DNA of 64,000 nt, taken from Nisaea denitrificans DSM 18348 (GTDB lineage: Bacteria > Pseudomonadota > Alphaproteobacteria > Thalassobaculales > Thalassobaculaceae). Made by a program: the position numbers and the translations under genes. The stretch spans positions 62,001-126,000 of the forward strand of contig NZ_AUFM01000019.1 of assembly GCF_000426505.1 (NCBI RefSeq), in the 5' to 3' direction. Each line of letters begins with the position of its first letter. Positions within the stretch are counted from its first letter, which is position 1. Below are positions 53,323-62,632 of this stretch, piece after piece. The notes beneath the pieces were generated by a model. It was not told the DNA's origin. It ran no database searches and was given only the letters and a program-made list of their open reading frames with translations.

Positions 53323-55086
53323 TCATTTTTCTGCCACAGCCTTAACAGATGGTTTTTCAATGGTCTGCTGACTTCCGACGCCGCCAATCAGGGGCATAAC
53401 TTCGTCGCGGTCGGAGAATTTTTGCACCATGCCGTCGCGTAGAACGAGGATCTTGTCGACGATCTGAAGGATATTTGGCCGATGTAGGATCACGACAACC
53501 GTCGCGCCACGTGTTTTCATGATTTCGATCGAGTTACGCAGGGCGTTGTCACCCTCCGTATCTAGGTTCGCGTTAGGTTCATCGAGAATTACAAGCTTTG
53601 GGTCACCGAGCAGAGCGCGCGCCAGGCCGACGCGTTGCCTCTGCCCCCCGGAAAGCAAGTTTCCGCCGAAGCCAACTTCGGTGTCATAACCTTGTTCCAT
53701 CTGCAGAATCATTTTGTGCAGACCAGCCATTTCGGCGGCCTGAATGACCTGCTCATTGGTAATGGTATCGTCAAATCGCGCTATATTGTCTCTGATTGTA
53801 CCCTCGAACAGGAGAACTTGCTGAGGGAGATAGCCGACATGTCGTCCGCGATCGTCGCTCGGCCAGCGATAGACATCGGCACCATCCAGACGGACAACAC
53901 CGGCATTCGGCTGTTCTATGCCGGCAAGCAGGCGGGCGAGAGAGGTTTTACCTGCTGCTGAAGGGCCGATGATCGCGACTGATTCCCCTGCTTTAAGGTC
54001 AAAAGAAACCCGGGAAAGGATAGGTCGCTTCATGCCTTGGATCTGGAAGTGAACGCCTTCGACAGAGAGCGCACCTTTCGGCTCAAGTGGAAAAACGCTG
54101 TCTTCCGGTTTGCTTTTCGTATTGGTCAGTAGATCGGACAAGTATCTGTATTTCTGGATCGCATCTGATACCTGAGCCCAGGATGATACAACCGCTTCCA
54201 GAGGCATGAGCGCGCGGGATACGAGGATGACCGACGCCATCATTGCTCCGCGTGAAAGGCCACTTGTCGGGTCTACGATCTGAATGGCAGCGACGGTCAT
54301 CACCGCCATCATGACGCCCATACGCATCATCTTGATCAAGGCCTGGATGATCCCGGATGCCTGACTGGCATCGTTTTGGAGCTTAAGCGAAAGCTCATTG
54401 TACACAGACCAGCCGGCCATGAGGGTCTTTCGCATCCCCATAGCTTCTACGATGTCGGCGTTCTCGATGGCGGATCGACTGATTTTTCTGGCGCGGCCCG
54501 CGGCTGCGGAAGCCCGCTGCAGTTTTCCGTCAGAGATCGCTTTATTGACAGCAGCAAGAATCAGCAGAATCAAGCCGCCGATCGTTGCTGTCATGCCGAT
54601 GCCAAAGTTCAGCGCAAACAACACCATCATGAAGATGGGGATGAACGGTACGTCCATAAGCATGAAAATGCTTTGGCCAGAGAGAAACTGACGGAGCCCC
54701 TGCAGCTGATCAAGCGCGTCGCTACCACCTTTACCTCTTGCTAGACCACCTAATACGGATTTTTCAAAAAGCTGCGGGGAGACTTGCTCGTCTATCCAGG
54801 CGCTGACATGCGTAAAAACATACGTTCTGGCTATGTCGACCAGCGCTTGCACAAGCAGTGCTGCAGCAGCCATGAGCGCCAGCATCGTCAAGGTTGCCAT
54901 GTTGCCAGTCCCGAGCACTCGGGAGAACAACGAGAACATGTAAAGTGGCATTGTCAGAATCAGCATGTTCACGACAAAGCTGAACACGCCAGCGGTCACG
55001 AAAGCGCTACGGCACCCTTCAAAAATATGCCGCATTGGATCGTCGAGCGCCGAACTGGCCTCTGACGGCGTTTTTGCTTTCGCCAT
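53323..55086 (-). CDS. Type I secretion system permease/ATPase (PrtD-like)
   Basis: This 587-residue ABC exporter half-transporter has an N-terminal membrane domain (about 35-310) and a C-terminal ATPase with Walker A GPSAAGKTS (about 373-381), the Q-loop LPQQ, the signature LSGGQRQRVGLARAL and Walker B LVILDEPNANLD (about residue 500). There is no N-terminal C39-like domain, as in the PrtD class that exports RTX proteins with a C-terminal signal. The RTX protein at 44924 is the only such substrate in view. Transcription is divergent from the GT4 gene at 55286. Confidence 0.95.
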   Translation of the reverse strand: MAKAKTPSEASSALDDPMRHIFEGCRSAFVTAGVFSFVVNMLILTMPLYMFSLFSRVLGTGNMATLTMLALMAAAALLVQALVDIARTYVFTHVSAWIDEQVSPQLFEKSVLGGLARGKGGSDALDQLQGLRQFLSGQSIFMLMDVPFIPIFMMVLFALNFGIGMTATIGGLILLILAAVNKAISDGKLQRASAAAGRARKISRSAIENADIVEAMGMRKTLMAGWSVYNELSLKLQNDASQASGIIQALIKMMRMGVMMAVMTVAAIQIVDPTSGLSRGAMMASVILVSRALMPLEAVVSSWAQVSDAIQKYRYLSDLLTNTKSKPEDSVFPLEPKGALSVEGVHFQIQGMKRPILSRVSFDLKAGESVAIIGPSAAGKTSLARLLAGIEQPNAGVVRLDGADVYRWPSDDRGRHVGYLPQQVLLFEGTIRDNIARFDDTITNEQVIQAAEMAGLHKMILQMEQGYDTEVGFGGNLLSGGQRQRVGLARALLGDPKLVILDEPNANLDTEGDNALRNSIEIMKTRGATVVVILHRPNILQIVDKILVLRDGMVQKFSDRDEVMPLIGGVGSQQTIEKPSVKAVAEK

Positions 55087-55285
55087 AAAGATCTTGTCCG
55101 TACTTATTGATATACTGCTTGAGTATAGCAGAATAACGCAACGCTATCTGAGTTGAGAATGCATCGCATAATTCCACACACTTCTCTGACGCCGAACTTG
55201 CATCGCAGCTTCCGGGAATTCATAAGCGCGTGCGGTTAGAGTATCAATGATAATTCGTCTCCTGTGACAACAAGGTACACGATCC

Positions 55286-56599
55286 ATGAAAGTCCTGTTC
55301 GTACATCAGAACATGCCCGGCCAGTTCAAGCATCTGGCGCCGGCGTTGGCCGCGGATGGACATGACGTCGTGTTTCTGACGAAGCGAGGCAAGCCGAACC
55401 TGCCCGGTATCCGCAAGGTCGAATATGAATTGCACCGCCAGGCCGGGCAGGCCCCGCACCGGTATTTTGATCGATACGAGGATCAGATTTTGCACGGGCA
55501 AGGGGTGACGAAGGCCTGCCTCAAGATCAAGTCATCGGGCTTTGAGCCGGACGTGATCTGCGCTCATACGGGATGGGGTGAGGCCATGTTCCTGAAAGAC
55601 GTGTTCCCGCAGGCACGGCTTTTGAGCTTCAATGAGTTCTTCTATCGCTCGCACGGCACCGATACCGACTTTGTCAATAAAGGGTCTGATATCGACCGCG
55701 ACTGCCGGACCCGGGTCAGGAATGCCCACATGCTTTTGAGCATGGCTGCGTCTGACTGGGGATATGTTCCGACCTACTGGCAATGGTCGACACATCCGAA
55801 AGCCTTTCGGGAAAACATGACGGTTGTGCATGACGGGATTGATACGGAAGTCTGTGTCAGGGACAGGGATGCCTATATCGACCTCGCCGATGGGCGTCGC
55901 CTTACCGCCAAGGATGAGGTCGTGACCTATGTTGCCCGTAACCTTGAGCCCTATCGTGGTTTCGACGTAGTTGCACGATCTCTTGAGAAAATTCTGAAAG
56001 GCCGGCCGAACGCACACATCCTGATCACCGGGGGTGAAGAGGTGAGCTACGGAAATGGTCCGGGCTATGCCGAAAGCTGGAAAGACGCCCTGATCCCGCA
56101 TCGCTCGCTTGACGTCTCGCGGCTGCATTTTCTCGGACGGCTGCCCTATGAGGAGTTCGGCCGGATGCTGTCGATTTCACGGGCGCATATCTATCTGACT
56201 TATCCGTTCGTGCTGTCGTGGTCGATGCTCGAAGCCATGGCGAAGGAATGTCTCGTGGTGGCCAGTGGCACAGCACCCGTGCGTGAAGTGATTCGGCATG
56301 GGAAGAACGGTATTCTTGTTGAGTATGGCGATGACGATGCGCTTGCAAAAGCAGTTGTGGAAGCGCTGGCGAAAGGCAAGAAGCTAGACTCTGTGCGCAA
56401 GGCGGCGCGGAAGACCGTGGTCGAGCGCTATGACCTCAAGAAGGTCTGCCTCCCTATACAAAAAGAAATTATCGAGAAGCTCGGCCGGGGGGAACTGCCC
56501 GAAGCGACTGCTGATGTTCCGTCCGATATCGCAAAGGCGATGGGTTGGCATGCAACGAAGACCCGCGACCTGGCGCTGTGGTCCGAGATGGGTGCGTGA
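55286..56599 (+). CDS. Family 4 glycosyltransferase
   Basis: The 437-residue GT-B enzyme opens with VLFVHQNMPGQFKHLAPALA, then has VTYVARNLEPYRGFDVVARSL and a donor domain with SWSMLEAMAKECLVVAS and GTAPVREVI. The usual first Glu of E-x7-E is replaced by a Ser/Trp stretch. It has no membrane segment. It overlaps the following TPR-glycosyltransferase gene by four bases (GTGA), and the 199-base upstream gap divides it from the secretion operon. Confidence 0.87.
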   Translation: MKVLFVHQNMPGQFKHLAPALAADGHDVVFLTKRGKPNLPGIRKVEYELHRQAGQAPHRYFDRYEDQILHGQGVTKACLKIKSSGFEPDVICAHTGWGEAMFLKDVFPQARLLSFNEFFYRSHGTDTDFVNKGSDIDRDCRTRVRNAHMLLSMAASDWGYVPTYWQWSTHPKAFRENMTVVHDGIDTEVCVRDRDAYIDLADGRRLTAKDEVVTYVARNLEPYRGFDVVARSLEKILKGRPNAHILITGGEEVSYGNGPGYAESWKDALIPHRSLDVSRLHFLGRLPYEEFGRMLSISRAHIYLTYPFVLSWSMLEAMAKECLVVASGTAPVREVIRHGKNGILVEYGDDDALAKAVVEALAKGKKLDSVRKAARKTVVERYDLKKVCLPIQKEIIEKLGRGELPEATADVPSDIAKAMGWHATKTRDLALWSEMGA

Positions 56600-58284
56600 T
56601 CCACATTCCAGTATCGGAGGCGGAGCGCGCAGCGCTCAAGGCAAGGACCAGTGCCGCTTTCCGGGCCGGCGATTTGGCGGCGGCACAAGTCGAGCTTAAG
56701 AGATATGTCTGCCTGTTTTCTGAGGACGGTGCGGGATACGCCAATCTGCTTGCCGTCGCGCGCAGGCGCGGCATGCCGATACCAGACCTCTCCATCCTGA
56801 CGCGGTATGCCCTTTTCGCGAACCCTGATACCCCCGGCCCTTTGGTGGCGCTGTTGACGGCATGCGTCGAATTGCAGGCACCATTGCCTGACTGTGTGCC
56901 AGCGTTCCTTGCGAGATATGGAGCCGACCCTGATGTGACCCGGGCGCATGCGATTTATCTGCATGGTCAAAGCGGAGCGGAGGCTGCTGAAGCGAGGGTT
57001 CGTCAAACCCTTGTGTTCCATCCATGCTCAGCCCAACTTCACACCCAGTGCGGGCTCTTATTGCAAAGCGAAATGGGCCCGGGTGCCGAAACCGCATTTG
57101 CCCGTGCAATTTTCTGTGCTCAGCCAGACGGCCTGGAATTCGCAACCGCTGCACGAAATCTGGCAGCGATAAAGCATGCGGCAGGTGCCTTGAGCGAGTC
57201 GGTGAGCCTTTACCGTGCTTCCTTGTCCGCAGATCCCTCTGCGCGCGACACCCGCGCCAATCTGGCGGCGGCGCTGGTTGATTGCGGAGAAACAGAAGCG
57301 GCGGAAAGCGCACTGCGCCGGACACTGGTGGAAGATCCGGGGCACCGGGATGCACTCTGGTTGTCATCCTTGCTGCGGATAGGTGCTGGCGACCGGAATG
57401 GTGGATACAGGGGCCACCACGTGCGCTGGACCGAGCCGCACCCGCAAGCCAGAACGCTCTCCTTTGGGACGTTGCCACTTTGGCTCGGGCAAGACCTGAA
57501 AGGCGCGCGGATATTTGTCTGGGGCGATTTCGGGGTTGGCGACGAAATCGTTTTTGCTCCGCTTGCGGCCTGGCTGGCGGGGAGGGGGGCGGCGGTTGTG
57601 CTGGAAACGGATGCACGACTTGTTTCGCTCGCGCAGCGTAGCTTCCCAGACCTAACTGTGGTGCCGCGTGGCGAAGCGGGTGTCGAATTTGCAGCCTTCG
57701 ATTTTCACGTGCCGTCGGCATTGTTGGCCCGTTTCTACGAGCGAGACGGCAGAGGAAATGCCTTGTTGCCATTGCGCGCCGACCCGGAGCGGGTTTCAGG
57801 AATCCGAGAAGAACTGGCGCAATATGGCGGCGGTCCAAAGCTCGGGTTTGCCTGGGGCGGCGGGGGAAGGCGGACATCTTGGTCGAAATCGACGGATCTG
57901 GCGGACTGGAAAGACTTACTGGAGTTGCCTGGAGTGACTTTCATCAGCCTTCAGTATGACGATGCTTCGGATGCCGAAGGCTGGCCGGAAAATCTATGTC
58001 CGTCGCCGATCGACGACCTCCGAAATGATATCGAGGGCCTCGCCGCCCTTATCGAGGCATTGGATGCAACGGTATCCATATCCGGCGTTAATGCCCATAT
58101 GGCAGGCGCGCTTCGCCGGCCCGGTTTCGTCCTGTTGCCGAGATCGCCGCTGTGGTTCTGGGGACGAAGTGGGCCCAGAACCGATTGGTATCCGAGTTTG
58201 CAGCTGTTTCGCCGCACCGATTCTGGATGGAATGATCCTATTGCCTGCCTGTCAGATGCCGTCAGGTGCTTTCTGAAGGGGTGA
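56596..58284 (+). CDS. TPR-glycosyltransferase
   Basis: From the GTG at 56596 (GTGA overlap with the GT4 gene) the product has 562 residues. TPR-like helices occupy the first 270 residues, for example TRANLAAALVDCGETEAAESAL. The donor domain has IFVWGDFGVGDEIVFAPL near residue 310, where the Glu-Gln of the other paralogues is Asp-Phe, and ATVSISGVNAHMAGALRRPGFVLL. The frame is open to a TTG at 56545, which I reject. Its end overlaps the convergent gene by 23 bases. Confidence 0.82.
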   Translation: MIHIPVSEAERAALKARTSAAFRAGDLAAAQVELKRYVCLFSEDGAGYANLLAVARRRGMPIPDLSILTRYALFANPDTPGPLVALLTACVELQAPLPDCVPAFLARYGADPDVTRAHAIYLHGQSGAEAAEARVRQTLVFHPCSAQLHTQCGLLLQSEMGPGAETAFARAIFCAQPDGLEFATAARNLAAIKHAAGALSESVSLYRASLSADPSARDTRANLAAALVDCGETEAAESALRRTLVEDPGHRDALWLSSLLRIGAGDRNGGYRGHHVRWTEPHPQARTLSFGTLPLWLGQDLKGARIFVWGDFGVGDEIVFAPLAAWLAGRGAAVVLETDARLVSLAQRSFPDLTVVPRGEAGVEFAAFDFHVPSALLARFYERDGRGNALLPLRADPERVSGIREELAQYGGGPKLGFAWGGGGRRTSWSKSTDLADWKDLLELPGVTFISLQYDDASDAEGWPENLCPSPIDDLRNDIEGLAALIEALDATVSISGVNAHMAGALRRPGFVLLPRSPLWFWGRSGPRTDWYPSLQLFRRTDSGWNDPIACLSDAVRCFLKG

Positions 58285-58981
58285 CCAGCTTGCTTTCAGC
58301 CGTCCAAAGATCCCCGTAATCAACATCCTGCCAGTTTTCGAACCAAGGTCCGCCACGCGTATAGTGAATTGCCGCCGGGTAGGAGCCGTCCGCCGGTTTG
58401 TCGTACCAGCCTTCGAGCCAGTTCCAGGTATGATCTACAGATCCGAGAAGATCGTCCGAAAGCCATTGGAAGCGGTGCAGGTAGGCGCCGCTCTCGCGGT
58501 TGACGACTTCCGGTGTCAAGGCGGCATTCGCGGGGTGCCCGCAATTGATCAGCATCATGCTTGACCAGTTTTTCCGCGGATAGACGGTCTGGGCCTTGCC
58601 GTCCATCTTTGTTCGCTCGGTCGGTTGATAGTCGTGCTGGACGCAGATCAATGCCTTGTCATCGTCGGCGAGTGCGAAGAGCTTTGCGACATCCGTGGTC
58701 CACAGGAAATCGCAATCGCAGAACAACGCCCAGCCCTGATAACCGGCCAGATACGGCATCAGGAAGCGGGTATAGGTGAATTCGGTCGAGGCCAGAGGGT
58801 CCTCGTCGCGGCTATAGAGGCCCTTCTCCCGTAGTTCGTCGAGTTTGAGCGGGATGATCTCGAGGGCGGCTTGACTATGACGCCGCAAGGAGTTTTCGCA
58901 GACGTCATAGGCGATGGGCTCGCGGCTGTCCCATCCGACATATATCCTTAAGGGGCCCGAATCAGCTGTTTCCGTGCTCAT
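58262..58981 (-). CDS. Glycosyltransferase, GT8-like
   Basis: A 239-residue GT-A-type protein. IYVGWDSREPIAYDV at the N-terminus and the D-x-D motif in LFCDCDFLW (about residue 88-96) for the metal-bound nucleotide sugar are clear. INCGHPANAALTPEVVN and the terminal IHYTRGGPWFENW contain His and Gly typical of GT8-like transferases. It is soluble. The 175-base upstream gap is shared with the divergent GT4 gene. Confidence 0.8.
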   Translation of the reverse strand: MSTETADSGPLRIYVGWDSREPIAYDVCENSLRRHSQAALEIIPLKLDELREKGLYSRDEDPLASTEFTYTRFLMPYLAGYQGWALFCDCDFLWTTDVAKLFALADDDKALICVQHDYQPTERTKMDGKAQTVYPRKNWSSMMLINCGHPANAALTPEVVNRESGAYLHRFQWLSDDLLGSVDHTWNWLEGWYDKPADGSYPAAIHYTRGGPWFENWQDVDYGDLWTAESKLVTPSEST

Positions 58982-59156
58982 TTACCGTTCCATTCGGTCT
59001 ATTCGAATTTGCGTCTCATTAGCATATCCGCTGTCGGCTCAGAAAGGGCCGGTTTGTCGCAGGAAGCTACAGTGCTTTGCACCGCTCAAGCCATCCTCTA
59101 TAAACGCAACGCTTTTATATTTGTTCCCGTGTCTTTCCGAATCCGGAAGGTTCTCA

Positions 59157-60827
59157 GTGTCGTCTGTCCCTGTTTGTGCAATTCACTATCACCCTGACGC
59201 CTACAGGGCAGATCGCCCGGGTATAAAAGGCCGGCACTCTGCCGGGGCCGGGTTCCTGACCGGAATGTTTCAGCATGGCCGCGCTGATCAGCTCGTGTGC
59301 ATGACCGGTAACGACGGGCACGCTGCCGAATTCGCCGAAATGGCGCAGGAGCGCGATCAGAAAAACAGAGAGGTCAAGCGGCTCGACTCAATGTATCAGG
59401 CTGCTCCGTCGGTGGAATGCCTGATGATCGCCGGCCCTTCTTTTGACGCCTTTGCGTGGGGGCGGAGGGCCAGAAACCAGCGCGCATACAGCTTGTGCGG
59501 CGTCACCCACACATTGTCATCGGACCGGATCATTGCCAGTCTGTCCAATTACCTGTTGCTGCCGCTGCAGCCATGGGATGCCCTTGTCTGCACGTCACAG
59601 GTTGCCCGCGATGTGGTGACACGGACGATGGAAAACTACGCTGACTATCTCGGCCGCCGTGCCGGGGTCCGGATTGAGCCGACGCTGCAATTGCCGGTCA
59701 TCCCACTCGGCGTGGACGGCAGCCGATACGTCAAGGACGAGACGGCCCGGCAGATGCTGAGGGAGCGCATTGGTGCTGCCGAGGAGGATTTGGTCGTCCT
59801 TTTCCTTGGCCGGTTCACGTTTCACGCCAAGGCACATCCGGTCCCGATGTATCTCGCGGCGGAGCGTGCGGCAAAACGGATGTCGAACGGCAAGGTCCAT
59901 CTTGTCATGGTCGGCCAGGCGCCGAATGACCGGATCATGTCGATATACCGGGAGGGAGCGGAGCAGTTCACGAAGACTGCTGCCGTGCACTTTATTGACG
60001 GCCAGGATGACGATCTCGTCCATGCTTCATGGCAGGGTGCTGACGTATTTCTCTCTCTCTCGGACAATATTCAGGAAACTTTCGGTCTCACGCCGATCGA
60101 AGCGATGGCGGCGGGACTGCCGGCGGTGGTCAGCGACTGGGATGGCTATAAGGACACTATCGTCCATGGTGAAACCGGTTTCCGGGTGCCCACAACCGCG
60201 CCTGCGACAGGAGATGGTTTCGATTTGGCCTTCCTCTACCAGACCGGTCGGGATGATTATGACCGCTTTATCGGCCGGGCTTGCATGATGACGTCCTGTG
60301 ATCTCGACGCGGCGGCGGACGCTTTGGTCCGATTGGCGGAGGATCCGGAGTTGCGTGCAAGGATGGGTGAGGCAGGCCGGGCCCGTGCCCGGACGCATTA
60401 CGACTGGTCCGTCATCATCCGGTCCTACGAGGATCTCTGGCTGGAGCTCCGGGAAATTCGCGCAAAAGCCCCGGAAGTTGCGCCGCGTCAGAGCAACGAA
60501 ACAGCCAGCCCGTTCTATCCGGATCCTTTTAATATTTTCTCTCCGCATCCGAGTTTTGTTCTTGGGCCCGAAACCGTTGTCACTGTTGACAGCAGCAACG
60601 TGGAGGCGGATTTCCAGACCATTCTTGCTTATGAGTTCTGTACTTTTTCGCAGGAACTCATGCTTCCGAGAGAGCAGACGACTGCATTACTCCGGCGATT
60701 GTCGGAACGCGGAGTTGTCACTGTCGGAGAGATCGAGCAATGGATCGACGGCCGAGGATGGTCGACATTGCATCGCACGTTGCCTTGGCTGGCGAAGTTC
60801 GGCCTCATCAAGTTGAGTGAACAATGA
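59157..60827 (+). CDS. Family 4 glycosyltransferase with C-terminal extension
   Basis: I set the start at the GTG at 59157, which has GGAAGG six bases upstream; the open frame reaches 58914 but the extra residues overlap the divergent gene. The 556-residue product has an acceptor-domain H-rich N-terminus (VCAIHYHPDAY), LFLGRFTFHAKAHPVPMY, and the E-x7-E region NIQETFGLTPIEAMAAGLPAVVSDWDG. About 130 residues after the GT domain form an extra region of unknown role. It overlaps the next TPR gene by four bases. Confidence 0.86.
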   Translation: MSSVPVCAIHYHPDAYRADRPGIKGRHSAGAGFLTGMFQHGRADQLVCMTGNDGHAAEFAEMAQERDQKNREVKRLDSMYQAAPSVECLMIAGPSFDAFAWGRRARNQRAYSLCGVTHTLSSDRIIASLSNYLLLPLQPWDALVCTSQVARDVVTRTMENYADYLGRRAGVRIEPTLQLPVIPLGVDGSRYVKDETARQMLRERIGAAEEDLVVLFLGRFTFHAKAHPVPMYLAAERAAKRMSNGKVHLVMVGQAPNDRIMSIYREGAEQFTKTAAVHFIDGQDDDLVHASWQGADVFLSLSDNIQETFGLTPIEAMAAGLPAVVSDWDGYKDTIVHGETGFRVPTTAPATGDGFDLAFLYQTGRDDYDRFIGRACMMTSCDLDAAADALVRLAEDPELRARMGEAGRARARTHYDWSVIIRSYEDLWLELREIRAKAPEVAPRQSNETASPFYPDPFNIFSPHPSFVLGPETVVTVDSSNVEADFQTILAYEFCTFSQELMLPREQTTALLRRLSERGVVTVGEIEQWIDGRGWSTLHRTLPWLAKFGLIKLSEQ

Positions 60828-62632
60828 AACCGATCGATCTTCCTACCCGCGCGAAACTCTTCAGAGATGCCAATGCCGCTCTCAAGCATATTGCCGACGG
60901 CAAGCTTGATGAAGCGCAGAAGACGGCTGCGGATTTGCGCAAGGAGGTCGGGCAGACCGCCATATTGATGGGCGTGGAAGCCAAAGTGGCATGGGCGCAG
61001 AAGAATGCGAAGGCCACGCGTCAATGCCTTGAGAAAGGCCTGAAAATGTCGGCGGCGGGCGATCTGGTCTTCAACCGGATCGCTGTTGATCTGGGGCGCC
61101 AGATGAGTGATGACGCGCTGCTTGAAGCCGTGTTTCGGGTGGCGCTCAAGAACACGCCGAGCGATGCGGTAATCCGCTACGCCGCAGCAGGCTACTGCTA
61201 TCGCAAAGGCGTTACGCAAGCGGCGCGAGGGCATTATGAGGCGGCTGTAAACCTGAAGCCCAAATTCGTGCCAGCTATGCGTGATCTGGGCATTCTCTAT
61301 TACGAAACAGGTGAAAAGGACCGTGCGCTTAAAGTTCTTCGTCGGGCGCGAGAGTTTGATCCGAAGCTTCGCGATGCTCTTCTGGAGCTGGGGAATGCCC
61401 GGTACCGAGCAAAGAATTACAATGGGGCGGCGGCTATTTATGAGTCGGTCAGTCGGCTTGAGCCGGATTTTTCCCCGGCCTATTCGAATTTGGGATCGGC
61501 CTACCGCCACAATTTGCAGTTCCTGGAAGGAGCGCGGGCTCTCAAGCGGGCACTGCTGTCCGAGCCGGAGAATGCGGGCGGCTACTACAATTTCGGAAAT
61601 CTGGAAAAAGAGGCTGGAAGCCTAAAGCCGTCGATCCTGGCTTTTCGCCGCGCTCTGTTGTGCCGACCGGAGGAGGCGACATTCCATTGGAACCTGTCGC
61701 TTGCCTTGTTGGCCGACGGGCAGCTCGGCGAAGGGTTTGATGAGTATGAATGGCGCTGGGAAACAGAGTCATTCCCGACCAAGAAGCGCGATGTAACCCA
61801 GCCGGAATGGGACGGCGGGCCACTCGAAGGTCGAACGTTGCTAGTTGTCGCCGAGCAGGGTGTTGGTGATGCCCTTCAGTTCCTCCGGTTCATTCCCGGG
61901 GCTGTCGAGCGGGCACAGGCGGGAGCGAAGAAAGGGCGTGTTCTTCTGGAGGCGCATGATGAGATTCAGGACGTCTATGTTGATTACAAGGACATGGTCG
62001 AGCTGGTCCCGCGGCGGCCCGGTCAGGAGCCGGACTTCGATTGCCATATCGCGCAATTGTCTTTACCGAAGCTCCTGGGGGTCAAGACGGTCGATGACCT
62101 GCCAAAAGCCCCCTATATAAACTCAATCGGCCCGGACCGCTTCCCTGTCCCAGATCTTGATCCGGCCAAACTGAATGTAGGTGTGGTCTGGGGCGGTAAT
62201 CCGGCCTTTCCGGGGGACGATATCCGGTCCTCGAAAGTCGACTACTACGCACCCCTTTTCGATATGGATGGTGTGCAGTGCTACAGCCTGCAAAAGGGGC
62301 CGCGCGAAGCAGACATTGCGGGCGCCCCACCCTCGCTTATTCCGTTGAGCAAGGATGTCAAATCATTCGCTGATACGGTCTCCATCGTCCGTCAGCTCGA
62401 CGTGACCGTGACCACTTGTACGTCGGTTGCCCATCTCGTCGGCGGCATGGGGTGCCCGGTCTTTGTGCTGTTGTCCCACAATCCGGACTGGCGCTGGCTG
62501 CAGCATCGTGACGACAGCCCGTGGTATCCGTCCGCACGCCTGTTCCGGCAAGCCAAACCGGGTGACTGGCCAGGCGTCATTGAAAAGATCGGCGCCGCGC
62601 TTGACGAAATGCAAAAAGCGAAGGCCTCCTGA
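60824..62632 (+). CDS. TPR-glycosyltransferase
   Basis: The 602-residue product starts at an ATG in an ATGA overlap. It contains the best-preserved TPR units of the five paralogues: AARGHYEAAVNLKPKFVPAMRDLGILYYETG, shown here in part, and AAAIYESVSRLEPDFSPAYS. The C-terminal domain has LVVAEQGVGDALQFLRF near residue 343, then VTVTTCTSVAHLVGGMGCPVFVLL and DWRWL. It overlaps the next glycosyltransferase gene by one base. The role is likely protein or glycan glycosylation in the cytoplasm. Confidence 0.87.
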   Translation: MKPIDLPTRAKLFRDANAALKHIADGKLDEAQKTAADLRKEVGQTAILMGVEAKVAWAQKNAKATRQCLEKGLKMSAAGDLVFNRIAVDLGRQMSDDALLEAVFRVALKNTPSDAVIRYAAAGYCYRKGVTQAARGHYEAAVNLKPKFVPAMRDLGILYYETGEKDRALKVLRRAREFDPKLRDALLELGNARYRAKNYNGAAAIYESVSRLEPDFSPAYSNLGSAYRHNLQFLEGARALKRALLSEPENAGGYYNFGNLEKEAGSLKPSILAFRRALLCRPEEATFHWNLSLALLADGQLGEGFDEYEWRWETESFPTKKRDVTQPEWDGGPLEGRTLLVVAEQGVGDALQFLRFIPGAVERAQAGAKKGRVLLEAHDEIQDVYVDYKDMVELVPRRPGQEPDFDCHIAQLSLPKLLGVKTVDDLPKAPYINSIGPDRFPVPDLDPAKLNVGVVWGGNPAFPGDDIRSSKVDYYAPLFDMDGVQCYSLQKGPREADIAGAPPSLIPLSKDVKSFADTVSIVRQLDVTVTTCTSVAHLVGGMGCPVFVLLSHNPDWRWLQHRDDSPWYPSARLFRQAKPGDWPGVIEKIGAALDEMQKAKAS

